This document shows positions 8,468 through 17,048 of a DNA stretch of 27,564 nucleotides, in pieces. The notes under the pieces are model-generated. The model searched no databases. It was not told the DNA's origin and was given only the letters and a program-made list of their open reading frames with translations. The DNA is from Chloroflexota bacterium (lineage in GTDB: Bacteria > Chloroflexota > Limnocylindria > Limnocylindrales > CSP1-4). The position numbers were made by a program, and so were the translations under genes. The stretch spans positions 1 to 27,564 of the forward strand of contig JAKAMV010000031.1 in assembly GCA_021812735.1 (NCBI GenBank). The letters are read 5' to 3'. How positions within the stretch are numbered: the first letter of the stretch is position 1; each line of letters starts with the position of its first letter.

Positions 8468-10537
8468 TTACGCCACCGGCTCGAGCGCCTCCTCGAACTG
8501 GCTCGCGTAGAGCTCGTGGTAGAAGCCGCGGGCCGCGAGGAGCTCTTCGTGGGTGCCCTTCTCGACGATCCGGCCCTCGCGCATCACCAGGATCACGTCC
8601 GCGTCGCGGATCGTGGACAGGCGGTGGGCGATGACGAATGAGGTGCGTCCTTGCATCAGCCTGGCCATCGCCCGCTGGATGAGGACCTCGGTGCGGGTGT
8701 CCACCGACGAGGTGGCCTCGTCGAGGATGAGGATGGGCGGGTCGGCGAGGAACGCCCGGGCGATCGTGAGCAGCTGCTTCTCGCCCGCCGAGGTGTTCGT
8801 GGCGTCATCGTCGAGGATGGTGTCGTAGCCCTCGGGCAGAGTCTTGACGAAGTGGTCCACGTGGGCGGCCTCGACCGCCTCGTGGAAGCGTTCGTCTGAG
8901 CCCTCGCCGTCGGCGCCGTAGGCGATGTTCGCTCGAATGGAGCCCTTGAACAGCCAGGTGTCCTGGAGGACCATCCCGAACGTCTTGCGCAGGTTGTCGC
9001 GCGTCAACGTCCGGGTGTCGATGCCGTCCACGGTGATCCGGCCCTGGTCGACGTCGTAGAAGCGCATGAGCAGGTTGACGAGCGTCGTCTTGCCGGCGCC
9101 GGTGGGCCCCACGATCGCCACGGTCTGGCCGGGCTCGACGACCAGGTCGAGGTCCTCGATCAGGGGCTTGTCGGGCAGGTAGCGGAACGCCACGCCCTCG
9201 AAGGCCACACGGCCGTCGGCAGGCTCGCGGAGGATCGCGGGCTTGGCGGGGTCGGGCACCTCCTCCTGCTCGTCGAGCAGCTCGAACACGCGCTCGGCGG
9301 ACGCCACCGCGCTCTGGAGCACGTTGGCGATCGAGGCCGCCTGGACGATCGGAAAGGTGAACTGGCGCGAGTACTGGATGAACGCGCTGATGTCGCCGAG
9401 GGTCATCTGGCCGTTGGCCACCCGGATGCCGCCGATGACCGCGATCGCGACGTAGTTGAGGTTGGACACGAACTGCATCGTGGGCTGGATCAGGCCCGAG
9501 ATGAACTGCGCCTTCCACGATGCGTCGTAGAGCAGCCCGTTGCGCTCGTCGAAGACCTCGACGGCCTCCTGCTGGCGACCGAACAGCTTCACGATCGCGT
9601 GGCCCGTGTGCATCTCCTCGACGTGGCCGTTGAGGGTGCCGGTGCGATCCCACTGGGCGGTGAACTGCACCTGCGAGCGCCTGGCGATGATGACGGTGAT
9701 GACCATCGAGACGGGCACGACCAGCACCGAGATGGCGGCGAGCACCCAGTTGATCGTGAGCATCATGACCAGCATGCCGATCACGGTCAGGACCGAGGTG
9801 ATCAGCTGGGTGAGGCTCTGCTGGAGCGTCTGGCTGATGTTGTCGATGTCGTTGGTGACGCGGGACAGGATGTCGCCGCGCGACTCGCGGTCGTAGTACG
9901 CGAGCGGCAGGCGGCCGAGCTTCTCGGACACGCGGGCGCGCATCCGGTACACCGTCCGCTGGGTGACGCCGGCCATGATGTAGGCCTGGCCCCACGAGAA
10001 GATCGCGCTGGTGAGGTAGATCGCGACCAACGTCGCGAGGATGGACCCCAGCTTCCCGAAGTCGATTCCCACGCCCGGGAGGATGGTGGGGTAGGCATTG
10101 AGCTGGTCGATGATGCTCTGGCTGCCGCCGTGCGCCCCGATGGCGGCGACCAGCTGGTCGTGGGTCAAGCCCACCGACTGCGGGAACTGCTGGCCGATCA
10201 GCTTGCCCATGAAGCCTGAGGTCACCGCGTCGAACGCGGTGCCCATGATCTTGGGCCCGATGACCGAGAGCGTGACGCTGACGACCGCGAGCAGGATCAC
10301 GACGGCGATCCTGGGCGCCTCCGGCCGCAGCTCGCCCAGCAGCCGCCGGAACGAGGGCCCGAAGTTCTTGGACTTGGCGCCGCCCATGTTCATGCCCATG
10401 TGCATCGGGCCGCCGCCGCCGGGTCCGCGCCCGCGGCCGGGGCCGAAGCCAGGACCGCCTGCCGGGACGCCGGGCCGGCCGCCCGGACCCATGTCGCCGG
10501 CGGGAGCGCCGCCGGGTCGCCGCTGCGGGCCGCTCAT
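8468..10537 (-). CDS. ABC exporter half-transporter (TMD-NBD), subunit with the canonical ATPase glutamate
   Basis: Second subunit of a probable heterodimeric type IV (B-family) exporter, 689 residues. The first 60 residues are rich in Gly, Pro and Arg and include MHMGMNM. Six transmembrane segments span about 75-410, with an unusually long external loop (about 106-163) between the first two. The NBD has Walker A GPTGAGKT (477-484), signature TSAGE (582-586, non-canonical), Walker B ILILDE with catalytic Glu607, and switch His638 in AHRLST. The start ATG at 10537 overlaps the upstream stop (ATGA) and follows a strong GAGGAGG ribosome site; the frame extends farther upstream only as a shadow of the first subunit. 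The odd signature combines with the defective Walker B of the partner to form one degenerate ATP site, as in TM287/288 and BmrCD. Confidence 0.93.
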   Translation of the reverse strand: MSGPQRRPGGAPAGDMGPGGRPGVPAGGPGFGPGRGRGPGGGGPMHMGMNMGGAKSKNFGPSFRRLLGELRPEAPRIAVVILLAVVSVTLSVIGPKIMGTAFDAVTSGFMGKLIGQQFPQSVGLTHDQLVAAIGAHGGSQSIIDQLNAYPTILPGVGIDFGKLGSILATLVAIYLTSAIFSWGQAYIMAGVTQRTVYRMRARVSEKLGRLPLAYYDRESRGDILSRVTNDIDNISQTLQQSLTQLITSVLTVIGMLVMMLTINWVLAAISVLVVPVSMVITVIIARRSQVQFTAQWDRTGTLNGHVEEMHTGHAIVKLFGRQQEAVEVFDERNGLLYDASWKAQFISGLIQPTMQFVSNLNYVAIAVIGGIRVANGQMTLGDISAFIQYSRQFTFPIVQAASIANVLQSAVASAERVFELLDEQEEVPDPAKPAILREPADGRVAFEGVAFRYLPDKPLIEDLDLVVEPGQTVAIVGPTGAGKTTLVNLLMRFYDVDQGRITVDGIDTRTLTRDNLRKTFGMVLQDTWLFKGSIRANIAYGADGEGSDERFHEAVEAAHVDHFVKTLPEGYDTILDDDATNTSAGEKQLLTIARAFLADPPILILDEATSSVDTRTEVLIQRAMARLMQGRTSFVIAHRLSTIRDADVILVMREGRIVEKGTHEELLAARGFYHELYASQFEEALEPVA

Positions 10538-12261
10538 GCTGCCTCCTCCTCGGTGACCTGGGACAGCACGATCTCGCGGTAGGTCTCGCAGCTGGCCATC
10601 AGCTCCTGGTGGGTGCCGATACCGGCGACCCGCCCCTCGTCGAGGACCACGATCCGGTCTGCGTGGAGGATGGTGCCGACCCGCTGCGCGACGATGATCA
10701 CCGTGGCGTTCCCGAGCTCCCGGGCCAGCGCCGCCCGGAGTCGGGCGTCGGTGCGGAAGTCGAGCGCCGAGAAGCTGTCGTCGAAGACGTAGATGTCGGG
10801 GTTGTGGACCAGCGCCCGCGCGATGGCGAGCCGCTGTCGCTGGCCCCCGGAGACGTTGGTGCCGCCCTGGGCGATGGGGGACTCGAGGCCCTCCTCCATC
10901 TCGCGGACGAAGTTCCTGCCCTGGGCGATCTCGAGCGCCTTCCACAGGCTCTCGTCGGTTGCGCGCTGGTCGCCGTAGCGCAGGTTGGACGCGATCGTCC
11001 CGCCAAACAGGTACGCCTTCTGCGGGATCATCCCGATCCGCTTCCAGAGGTCCTGGCGGTCGAACCTGCGGACGTCCACGCCGTCGACGAGGACCGTGCC
11101 CGAGGTGGCGTCGTACAGGCGCGGGATGAGGTTGACGAGCGTGGACTTGCCGGAGCCGGTGGAGCCCACGATGGCGGTGGTCTCGCCCGCGTTCGCCTCG
11201 AAGGTGATGCCGCGCAGGACCGGGGCCTCGGCGCCCGGATAGCTGAAGGACACATCCCGGAACTCGACCCGGCCCGTCCGGTCGGGGGAGACGGGATCCG
11301 CGGGATCCTCGATGGACGGCACCGTGTCGAGGACCTCGTTGATGCGACCGGCCGACACCTGGGCCCGGGGGACCATGATCAGCATCAGCGTGGCGCCCAG
11401 GACCGAGAACAGGACCAGCATGATGTACTGCAGGAACGCCATCAGGTTGCCCAGCTGCATGTCGCCCGCGTCCACCCGGTACGAGCCCAGGTAGATCACC
11501 GCGATCTGGCTGACGTTCATGATCAGGAAGATCGTGGGCATGGTGATCGCGAACAGGCGGTTCACCGACAGCGCCGTGCCCATCAGATCGACGTTCGCGT
11601 CGTCGAAGCGCCGCTCCTCGTGATGCGTGCGCACGAAGGCGCGGATCACGCGTACGCCGCCGAGCGTCTCGCGCATCACGAGGTTGATCTGGTCGAGCTT
11701 CTTCTGCATGGCGCGGAACAAGGGGATCGCCCGCGACATCACGATGCCGACCACGATCAGCAGGATCGGCGTGATGACGACCAGGATGCCGGTGAGCGGC
11801 ACGTCCTGGCGGAGCGCCATGATCACCCCGCCGATGATCATCATCGGCGCCGAGAGCATCATGACCATCACCATCAGCACAACCTGCTGCACCTGCTGCA
11901 CGTCGTTGGTGTTGCGGGTGATCAGGCTGGCCGCGCCGAAGTGGTTGACCTCGACCTGGCTGAAGGTCTCGACCTTGCGGAAGATCGCGTCGCGGACGTC
12001 GCGGCCGAGGCCCATGGCGACGCGGGCCGAGAAGAACACCGTCACGTACGAGCCGAGCATGAGCGCGAACGTGACCAGGAGCATGAACCCGCCGACGCCC
12101 AGGATGTAGTTGGTGTCGCCCTTCACGACCCCGTTGTTGATGATGTCCGCCTGGAGCTCAGGCAGGTACAGGTTGCCGAGCGACTGGCCGAGCAGGAGCA
12201 GCAGCACGAACAGCGCCGGCCACCTGTAGGGGCCGAGGCTTCGCCGCATGAGTCGGATCAA
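10534..12261 (-). CDS. ABC exporter half-transporter (TMD-NBD), subunit with a degenerate catalytic site
   Basis: First subunit of the heterodimeric exporter, 575 residues. Six transmembrane segments span about 15-300. The NBD has Walker A GSTGSGKS (365-372), canonical signature VSGGQ (469-473), and Walker B VFDD in which the catalytic glutamate is Asp494. The switch histidine is replaced by Gln525 (VAQRVGT). Both replacements are the hallmark of the TM287-like subunit. The start is TTG at 12259-12261: GGAGG lies 7 nt upstream, and the TTG overlaps the marR-family stop (TTGA). An in-frame ATG at 12249 is the alternative but is 19 nt from that ribosome site. It is followed by its partner with an ATGA overlap. 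The substrate is unknown; a MarR regulator at the operon head suggests drug or lipophile efflux. Confidence 0.92.
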   Translation of the reverse strand: MIRLMRRSLGPYRWPALFVLLLLLGQSLGNLYLPELQADIINNGVVKGDTNYILGVGGFMLLVTFALMLGSYVTVFFSARVAMGLGRDVRDAIFRKVETFSQVEVNHFGAASLITRNTNDVQQVQQVVLMVMVMMLSAPMMIIGGVIMALRQDVPLTGILVVITPILLIVVGIVMSRAIPLFRAMQKKLDQINLVMRETLGGVRVIRAFVRTHHEERRFDDANVDLMGTALSVNRLFAITMPTIFLIMNVSQIAVIYLGSYRVDAGDMQLGNLMAFLQYIMLVLFSVLGATLMLIMVPRAQVSAGRINEVLDTVPSIEDPADPVSPDRTGRVEFRDVSFSYPGAEAPVLRGITFEANAGETTAIVGSTGSGKSTLVNLIPRLYDATSGTVLVDGVDVRRFDRQDLWKRIGMIPQKAYLFGGTIASNLRYGDQRATDESLWKALEIAQGRNFVREMEEGLESPIAQGGTNVSGGQRQRLAIARALVHNPDIYVFDDSFSALDFRTDARLRAALARELGNATVIIVAQRVGTILHADRIVVLDEGRVAGIGTHQELMASCETYREIVLSQVTEEEAA

Positions 12262-12791
12262 CGGGGTGCCTCCGTGGTGGCGATGGGCGGGGTGGAGTGC
12301 GGGTCGAAGAGGGCCTCCCGCGCGCGCCGCATGGCGCGCAGGCCGCGGAGCAGCGCGCTGGCGTCCTCTTCGGGAAGCGTGTCCAGCAGGCGGGCGAGCT
12401 TGTCGCGACGCTCGGCCGCGATTCCGGCGATGAGCCCCTCGCCCTGCGGCGCGAGCACGACCCGCACGACCCGCCTGTCGTGCGGGTCCCGCTCCCGGCT
12501 GACGAGGCCGCGCTGCTCCATGCGGTCCACGATCCCGGTGGCGCTCGCCTGCGAGACGTCGAGGAGCTCGGCGAGCCGGTTCATGGGGAGCGGGCCCTCT
12601 CCCGAGAGGACGAACAGGACGTTGAGGTGGACGAGGCTCATCCGGCCGCCCGGCCAGTGGCGCATGAGGTGCATCTGGCGCCCAGGACCGTAGGCCGTGA
12701 GCTCCTCGAGGAGCGCGAGGCGGAGGTCTGCGTGCGAGGGCGCAGCGTCTGAGGCGGACATGGTGCGATTCGATAGCCCTTCGTTAGGCAT
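12258..12791 (-). CDS. MarR-family transcriptional regulator
   Basis: Winged-helix dimeric repressor, 177 residues. The core GPLPMNRLAELLDVSQASATGIVDRMEQRGLVSRERDPHDRRVVRVVLAPQG (about 66-116) shows the helix-turn-helix and the DxRxxR-type wing of MarR proteins. The ATG start (12789-12791) is preceded by AAAGGA with a 9-nt spacer. It is the first gene of a three-gene operon with the exporter subunits, overlapping the next gene by TTGA, so it most likely controls the exporter and itself. A promoter and a perfect inverted repeat lie just upstream. The ligand is not inferable. Confidence 0.93.
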   Translation of the reverse strand: MPNEGLSNRTMSASDAAPSHADLRLALLEELTAYGPGRQMHLMRHWPGGRMSLVHLNVLFVLSGEGPLPMNRLAELLDVSQASATGIVDRMEQRGLVSRERDPHDRRVVRVVLAPQGEGLIAGIAAERRDKLARLLDTLPEEDASALLRGLRAMRRAREALFDPHSTPPIATTEAPR

Positions 12792-12792
12792 G

Positions 12793-12817
12793 GATGATCA
12801 TCCTTTGAGAGATCATC
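12793..12817. promoter_or_regulatory. Putative MarR operator (GATGATC-N11-GATCATC)
   Basis: A perfect 7-bp inverted repeat with an 11-nt spacer, overlapping a 12-bp palindrome GGATGATCATCC (12792-12803). The ribosome site AAAGGA of the marR-family gene lies in the spacer. A second, weaker repeat GACAT-N7-ATGTC (12823-12839) overlaps the putative -10. AT-rich palindromes stand out strongly in this GC-rich sequence. Confidence 0.6.
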
Positions 12818-12829
12818 AATGTGACATGA

Positions 12830-12858
12830 AGGATATGTCCGGTGCGTCCGACTGTCCA
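12830..12858 (-). promoter_or_regulatory. Putative promoter of the marR-exporter operon
   Basis: On the minus strand, TGGACA (12853-12858) is followed after 17 nt by TATCCT (12830-12835). Transcription would start near 12823, giving a leader of about 31 nt that contains the operator and the ribosome site. Confidence 0.5.
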
Positions 12859-12998
12859 CCGGCTCGTCCGGGCGCGTCGACGATCAGGATGGGCGGGAGT
12901 TGTGCGCATCCCGTGCGCCTCGCGTGGAGGTCTCGTTGGCGCCCGCGGCCTGGCGTGCGCCGGGGATGCTCGGCGCGTGAAGCTGCGCTCAGCCGCGC

Positions 12999-13784
12999 TC
13001 AGCCGCGCTTGCGGACCTTCCAGACTTCCTCCACCGGCCATCGGGTGGGCCAGTCCGACCCGGCGGGCATGAACCGCGAGGTGGCGCCTGCGGGCGCCTG
13101 CGGCTCGAGCAGCTCCAGCACGTCGAGCCCGGCCCCGGTGAACAGGCGGATCCAGTCGCCGTGCGACGGGTGGAACTCCACCGAGTCGTCGCCCGGCCAG
13201 ACCATCCGCCAGATGCCGAACTGGGGCCGCAGCAGCCGGTCGGTCGGGGGCTGGTCCTCGTCGTCCGGGACCGTGAGGCAGTAGAGGACGCTGTTGGTCA
13301 GCACATGGAGCCGACCCCCGGGGCGCAGCAGCCGGGCAGCCTCGGGGATCCACGCCGACGGGTCGGCCCACAGCACCGCGCCGTACTCGCTGATGGCGAA
13401 GTCGAACGAGGCGTCGGGATAGGGGACCCGCTCCGCGTTTCCGTGGATGAGGGGGAAGTCGAGGCCGTGCTCGCGCTGGAGCCGCGCCGCCGTCGCGAGC
13501 TGGTTGGCCGAGTTGTCGATGCCCACCGCCCGAGCGCCCCGACGGGCCATCCAGGCCGAGACGTAGCCGGTGCCGCAACCGAGCTCGATGGCGTCCTTGC
13601 CCGCCAGGTCGTCGGGCAGCATGCGGAGCTCGGCCTCGGGGAGGCCGAAGATCCCCCACGTCTCCTCGCCCGGCTGCTGCCGCCAGTTGGCCTCGCCGGG
13701 CGCCACCCACTGCGGCGCGTAGGCGTCCCAGTAGGCCCGGTTCGCCGCGACGTGCTCAGGCAGCGCGTCCTCGCCCATGCTCAT
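12999..13784 (-). CDS. Class I SAM-dependent methyltransferase (Methyltransf_11/25 type)
   Basis: Soluble methyltransferase of 261 residues. Motif I is AIELGCGTGYVS (65-76), followed by an acidic residue Asp90 (AVGIDNSANQL) that would contact the SAM ribose, then a post-motif AERVPYPDASFDFAISEYG and LLRPGGRLHVLT. The acceptor substrate is unknown. The ATG start at 13784 overlaps the stop of the upstream LLM oxidoreductase (ATGA), so the pair is translationally coupled. The stop codon sits in a 10-bp tandem duplication, so a second in-register stop follows. About 200 nt separate its end from the marR promoter; that stretch shows nothing else. Confidence 0.9.
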   Translation of the reverse strand: MSMGEDALPEHVAANRAYWDAYAPQWVAPGEANWRQQPGEETWGIFGLPEAELRMLPDDLAGKDAIELGCGTGYVSAWMARRGARAVGIDNSANQLATAARLQREHGLDFPLIHGNAERVPYPDASFDFAISEYGAVLWADPSAWIPEAARLLRPGGRLHVLTNSVLYCLTVPDDEDQPPTDRLLRPQFGIWRMVWPGDDSVEFHPSHGDWIRLFTGAGLDVLELLEPQAPAGATSRFMPAGSDWPTRWPVEEVWKVRKRG

Positions 13785-14689
13785 CCGCCCCGGTGCCTGG
13801 CGGCGGCTGCCGCGAGCAGGTCCAGGAGCAGCGTCGTGGTGGGCCGCAGGTCCACCTGGACGTGGGACACGCCCAGGTCGCGCCACGCGTCGAGCGCGCG
13901 GGCGACGGCGTCCACGTCGGCGGGGAGCGCGTTCTCGGCCATCGGGCGTCCCTCCGCTGGGGCGTCGGCGTCGATCGTCAGGCCCACGGTGACCTCGATC
14001 GTCGCGGGATCGCGGCGCTCCGCCTCGCACGCGCGAACGAGGTCCGCGCGCCGCTGCTGGAACCGCTCGGTGGGGAGGCCGAACCAGGCGGCGTTCCAGG
14101 CGTCCGCGTGGCGGGCCGCCAGGCGCAGCATCCGCTCACCCTTGCCGGCGATGAGGATCGGCATGCGGCCGGGCAGCCGCGAGCCGCGCGGCGAGGGCGG
14201 CAGCAGCACGGCGTCCTCCGCCTCGTGCCACTGGCCGCGCAACGTGACGCGCTCGCCGCGGAGCAGCGGCAGGGCGACGGCGAGGAACTCCTCGAACCGG
14301 CCCACCCGATGGTCGTACGGATAGCCGAACGCCGCGTACTCTGGCTCGTGCCAGCCGGCCCCGAGACCCAGGATCAGGCGCCCGTCGGCCACCTCATCGA
14401 TCGCAGCGGCCATCTTCGCGGTGATCCCGGGCGAACGGAAGCCGGTGCCCAGCACGATCGTCCCGAGCTCGACGCGGCTCGTCACCGCGGCGACCGCGGC
14501 CAGCATCGCGAGCGGCTCGTGCGGGCCCGCCTCATCCTCGCCCGGCATGCGGAACAGCAGGTGGTCGTAGACCCACAGGCTGTCGAGCCCCGCCTGCTCG
14601 GCCGACACCGCGAGGCTGCGGATGGCGGGCCACCGGGAGCCGTCAGGTCCGTCGAGGTCGTTGAGGGGCAGCAGGGCACCGATCTTCAT
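13781..14689 (-). CDS. LLM-class (luciferase-like) flavin/F420-dependent oxidoreductase
   Basis: Bacterial luciferase-fold (TIM barrel) oxidoreductase of 302 residues. It begins MKIGALLPL, followed by SAEQAGLDSLWVYDHLLF. It continues with LEPLAMLAAVAAVTSRVELGTIVLG (the leading residues approximate the family pattern), then GLGAGWHEPEYAAFGYP and PILIAGKGERMLRLAARHADAWNA, all typical of F420-dependent members. Cofactor (F420 versus FMN) and substrate cannot be assigned. The frame extends 25 codons farther upstream, but the conserved barrel starts at ATG 14687-14689, and TACCAT lies 6 nt before it, fitting a leaderless transcript. It is co-transcribed and coupled with the methyltransferase, and divergent from the GT87-like gene across only 50 nt. 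Confidence 0.9.
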   Translation of the reverse strand: MKIGALLPLNDLDGPDGSRWPAIRSLAVSAEQAGLDSLWVYDHLLFRMPGEDEAGPHEPLAMLAAVAAVTSRVELGTIVLGTGFRSPGITAKMAAAIDEVADGRLILGLGAGWHEPEYAAFGYPYDHRVGRFEEFLAVALPLLRGERVTLRGQWHEAEDAVLLPPSPRGSRLPGRMPILIAGKGERMLRLAARHADAWNAAWFGLPTERFQQRRADLVRACEAERRDPATIEVTVGLTIDADAPAEGRPMAENALPADVDAVARALDAWRDLGVSHVQVDLRPTTTLLLDLLAAAAARHRGG

Positions 14690-14695
14690 CGCCCC

Positions 14696-14701
14696 ATGGT
14701 A
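14696..14701 (-). promoter_or_regulatory. Putative -10 (TACCAT), leaderless promoter of the LLM oxidoreductase
   Basis: On the minus strand, TACCAT ends 6 nt before the ATG at 14689. No clear -35. Confidence 0.45.
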
Positions 14702-14727
14702 GGTGACCTGCGGCGCCCGCCATCCCC

Positions 14728-14733
14728 GACAAT
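14728..14733 (+). promoter_or_regulatory. Putative -10 (GACAAT), leaderless promoter of the GT87-like gene
   Basis: GACAAT ends 6 nt before the GTG at 14740. It is back to back with the minus-strand -10 only 26 nt away, so the two promoters share one short divergent region. Confidence 0.45.
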
Positions 14734-14739
14734 GGCGCC

Positions 14740-15636
14740 GTGAGCGCCAGCCCCCGCCCCGCACCCCGCCGCGTCGACCCCTGGCTCGTGGCCAGCTTCG
14801 CGCTGGCCGCGGCCATGTGGCTGCTGGTCATCGCCTGGTCCAACCCGGCCGTCCAGGCGCCCGACGTCTGGAACGGTCAGCCGGTCACCGCCCAGGACGC
14901 CCGCTCCTACTACGGGTTCAACTACGCGGACCTCTACGCCGGCCGGAGCGACTGGAACGCGATCGGGGCGTACCCGTACTCGCCCGCCTTCGCGCAGCTG
15001 CTGTTCCCGCTCAACCTGCTGCCGTGGCCGCTGTTCGTGGCGGCGTGGACGGCCATCCTGATCGCCGCGGTGTGGTTCCTGACCGGGCCGGACTGCTTCC
15101 TGCTGGGCCTGATGGTGGGCGCCATGGAGATCGCGGGCGGCAACGTCTCGCTGCTGCTCGCGCTGGCGATCGTCAAGGGGTTCCGGCACCCGTGGGTCTG
15201 GGCGTTCCCGCTGCTCACCAAGATCACGCCCGGCGTCGGCCTGCTGTGGTTCCTGCTCCGCCGCGAGTGGCGCCAGCTGGCGGTCGCGGTCGCAGCCACC
15301 GCGGCGATCGCGGCCGCCTCCTGCCTGCTGATGCCGCGAGCATGGCACGAGTGGCTTGACCTCCTGCGCGCCAACACGGGCAAGGGCGGCACCTGGGCCG
15401 CCATCCCGATCCCGCTCCTGGTGCGCGGGCCCGTCGGCGTGCTGCTGATCGTCTGGGGCGCTCGACGGGACCAGCGCTGGACCGTGCCGGTCGGGGCGAT
15501 GCTGGCGTTGCCGGCGCTCTGGTACGGCTCCCTGTCGATGCTCCTGGCGGTGATCCCGCTCACGACGCCGGAGGACCGGACGCGCATTCGGGCGCGCCTG
15601 ACGACTTGGCGAGTCCGCAGGGGCGTGCCCTCCTGA
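14740..15636 (+). CDS. GT87/DUF2029-like integral membrane glycosyltransferase
   Basis: Polytopic membrane protein of 298 residues with about seven to eight hydrophobic segments. Hallmarks of the GT87 (mannosyltransferase-like, polyprenyl-phosphate-sugar-dependent) family are SYYGFNYADLYAG, YPYSPAFAQLLFPLNLLPWPLF, GGNVSLLLALAIVKG and FPLLTKITPGVGLLWFLLRREW. The protein is shorter than many family members (about 380-420 residues). Donor and acceptor sugars cannot be told. The GTG start is supported by the -10 element directly upstream and by the short basic N-terminus before the first membrane segment. It is alone on the plus strand and convergent with the aminotransferase 88 nt downstream. 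Confidence 0.8.
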   Translation: MSASPRPAPRRVDPWLVASFALAAAMWLLVIAWSNPAVQAPDVWNGQPVTAQDARSYYGFNYADLYAGRSDWNAIGAYPYSPAFAQLLFPLNLLPWPLFVAAWTAILIAAVWFLTGPDCFLLGLMVGAMEIAGGNVSLLLALAIVKGFRHPWVWAFPLLTKITPGVGLLWFLLRREWRQLAVAVAATAAIAAASCLLMPRAWHEWLDLLRANTGKGGTWAAIPIPLLVRGPVGVLLIVWGARRDQRWTVPVGAMLALPALWYGSLSMLLAVIPLTTPEDRTRIRARLTTWRVRRGVPS

Positions 15637-15724
15637 GGCGACGCGGGCGGCGAGCGCGCGACGCCGACGCCGCCCGGGCGGCTGCGTCAAGCGGAGCGGG
15701 CCCGGCCGATGGCGGCGGGCGTGG

Positions 15725-16936
15725 TCAGCTGCCCGCGGCCATCACCGCCCCCAGCGCATCCGCGAACGTGCCGAGGTTGCCGGGCGTGAAGCCCGCCACG
15801 TTGATGCGGCCCTTGCCGACCACGTAGACGCCGTGCTCGTCCTTGAGCTGGGCCACCTGGTGCGCGGTGAGGCCGAGCAGCGCGAACATGCCGCGCTGGG
15901 TGGCGATGCCACTCCAGTCACCCGGGATGTGCCGCTCCTCGAGGGCGGCCACCAGAGCACGGCGGTTGTCCTTGATCCGGGCGCGCATGGCGGCCAGCTC
16001 GGCTTCCCACTGCGGGCGCAGCGCAGCGTCGTTGAGGATGGTCCTGACGATGTCGGCGCCATGCGCGGGCGGGTTGGAGTAGTTGACGCGGATCGCCGCC
16101 TTGACGTGCGACTGGACCGCGTTCGCGTCCGCCGCCGAGCGCGCGATCACGAGCATCGCGCCGACGCGCTCCGCGTAGAGCGAGAATGTCTTGGAGAACG
16201 ACGTCGAGACGAGCAGCTCCGCGCCCGGCCGCACGAGCTCGTGCAGGCCCGCCGCGTCCTCGACGAGGCCGTCGCCGAACCCCTGGTAGGCGAGGTCCAC
16301 CAGCGGCAGCAGGCGGCGCTCCTCGACGACGTCGCCGATCCGGCGCCACAGCTCCGGTGTCGGGTCGACCCCGGTGGGGTTGTGGCAGGCTCCGTGGAGC
16401 AGCACGACGTCGCCCGGACTGGCCTCGCCCAGGGCGGCGAGCAGCGCGTCCTCGTCGATCCTGCGCCCGGTGCCGTCGGTGTACGGGTAGCTGCGGATCT
16501 TGAAGCCGGCGGCGTGGAACAGCTGCGGGTGGTTCGGCCAGGTGGGCTCGCTCATCCACAGCGTCTCGGACGCGCCCGTCTGGCGGAGCAGGTCGGCCGC
16601 CACCCGCAGGCCGCCGGTCCCGCCGGGCGTCTGCGTGGCGAGCGCGCGGCCCGAGGTGACGGCCTCGTGGTCGCCGCCCAGCACGAGCTCGCGGACAGCG
16701 TCGCGGTAGGCGACATCGCCGTCGATCGGGCGGTACAGCTTGGTCGCCGCCGACGCGGCCAGCCGGCGCTCCGCCTCGATGACGGTCCCGAGCATCGGGG
16801 TCCTGCCAGTCTCGTCCACGAACACGCCGGCCGAGAGGTTCACCTTGTTCGGGCGCGGGTCGTTGCGGTAGGCCTCGGCCAGGCCGAGGATGGCGTCAGG
16901 CGGGGCGGGGACGCGGGCGAGCGACGGGAGCGGCAC
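15725..16936 (-). CDS. Aromatic/aspartate aminotransferase (AspC/TyrB-type, class I PLP)
   Basis: PLP-dependent aminotransferase of 403 residues, transferring amino groups between aspartate or aromatic amino acids and 2-oxoacids. The Schiff-base lysine is Lys249 in STSFSKTFSLYAERVG. Other family residues are visible: KVNLSAGVF at the N-terminus, TPGGTGGL for phosphate binding, PTWPNH with Trp133, HNPTGVDPT with Asn186, and VDLAYQGFGDG with Asp214 and Tyr217. Its length matches the AspC/TyrB group (about 396-410). The GTG start at 16936 has GAGG 7 nt upstream. A promoter-like TAGAGT lies about 45 nt upstream. No adjacent gene indicates a dedicated pathway, and aspartate versus tyrosine preference is open. 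Confidence 0.93.
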   Translation of the reverse strand: MPLPSLARVPAPPDAILGLAEAYRNDPRPNKVNLSAGVFVDETGRTPMLGTVIEAERRLAASAATKLYRPIDGDVAYRDAVRELVLGGDHEAVTSGRALATQTPGGTGGLRVAADLLRQTGASETLWMSEPTWPNHPQLFHAAGFKIRSYPYTDGTGRRIDEDALLAALGEASPGDVVLLHGACHNPTGVDPTPELWRRIGDVVEERRLLPLVDLAYQGFGDGLVEDAAGLHELVRPGAELLVSTSFSKTFSLYAERVGAMLVIARSAADANAVQSHVKAAIRVNYSNPPAHGADIVRTILNDAALRPQWEAELAAMRARIKDNRRALVAALEERHIPGDWSGIATQRGMFALLGLTAHQVAQLKDEHGVYVVGKGRINVAGFTPGNLGTFADALGAVMAAGS

Positions 16937-16980
16937 GGGAGGACCTCGAGGCAGAACGTGTGAGCGGGGCGCCAGTCCGG

Positions 16981-16986
16981 ACTCTA
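16981..16986 (-). promoter_or_regulatory. Putative -10 (TAGAGT) of the aminotransferase gene
   Basis: On the minus strand, TAGAGT would start transcription near 16974, giving a leader of about 38 nt that contains the GAGG ribosome site. No good -35 is visible. Confidence 0.4.
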
Positions 16987-17048
16987 CACGGACGGGCGGG
17001 TTGCGGGCGGGTTTCGGCCGCCGACCCGCCGACCAGCCGACCAGCCGA

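Noticed and set aside
10609..12693. A 694-codon plus-strand frame rich in His, Asp and Glu
   Set aside because: It is exactly antisense to the exporter subunit and the marR-family gene, both with complete family motifs. The composition is what reversed codons of those genes produce.
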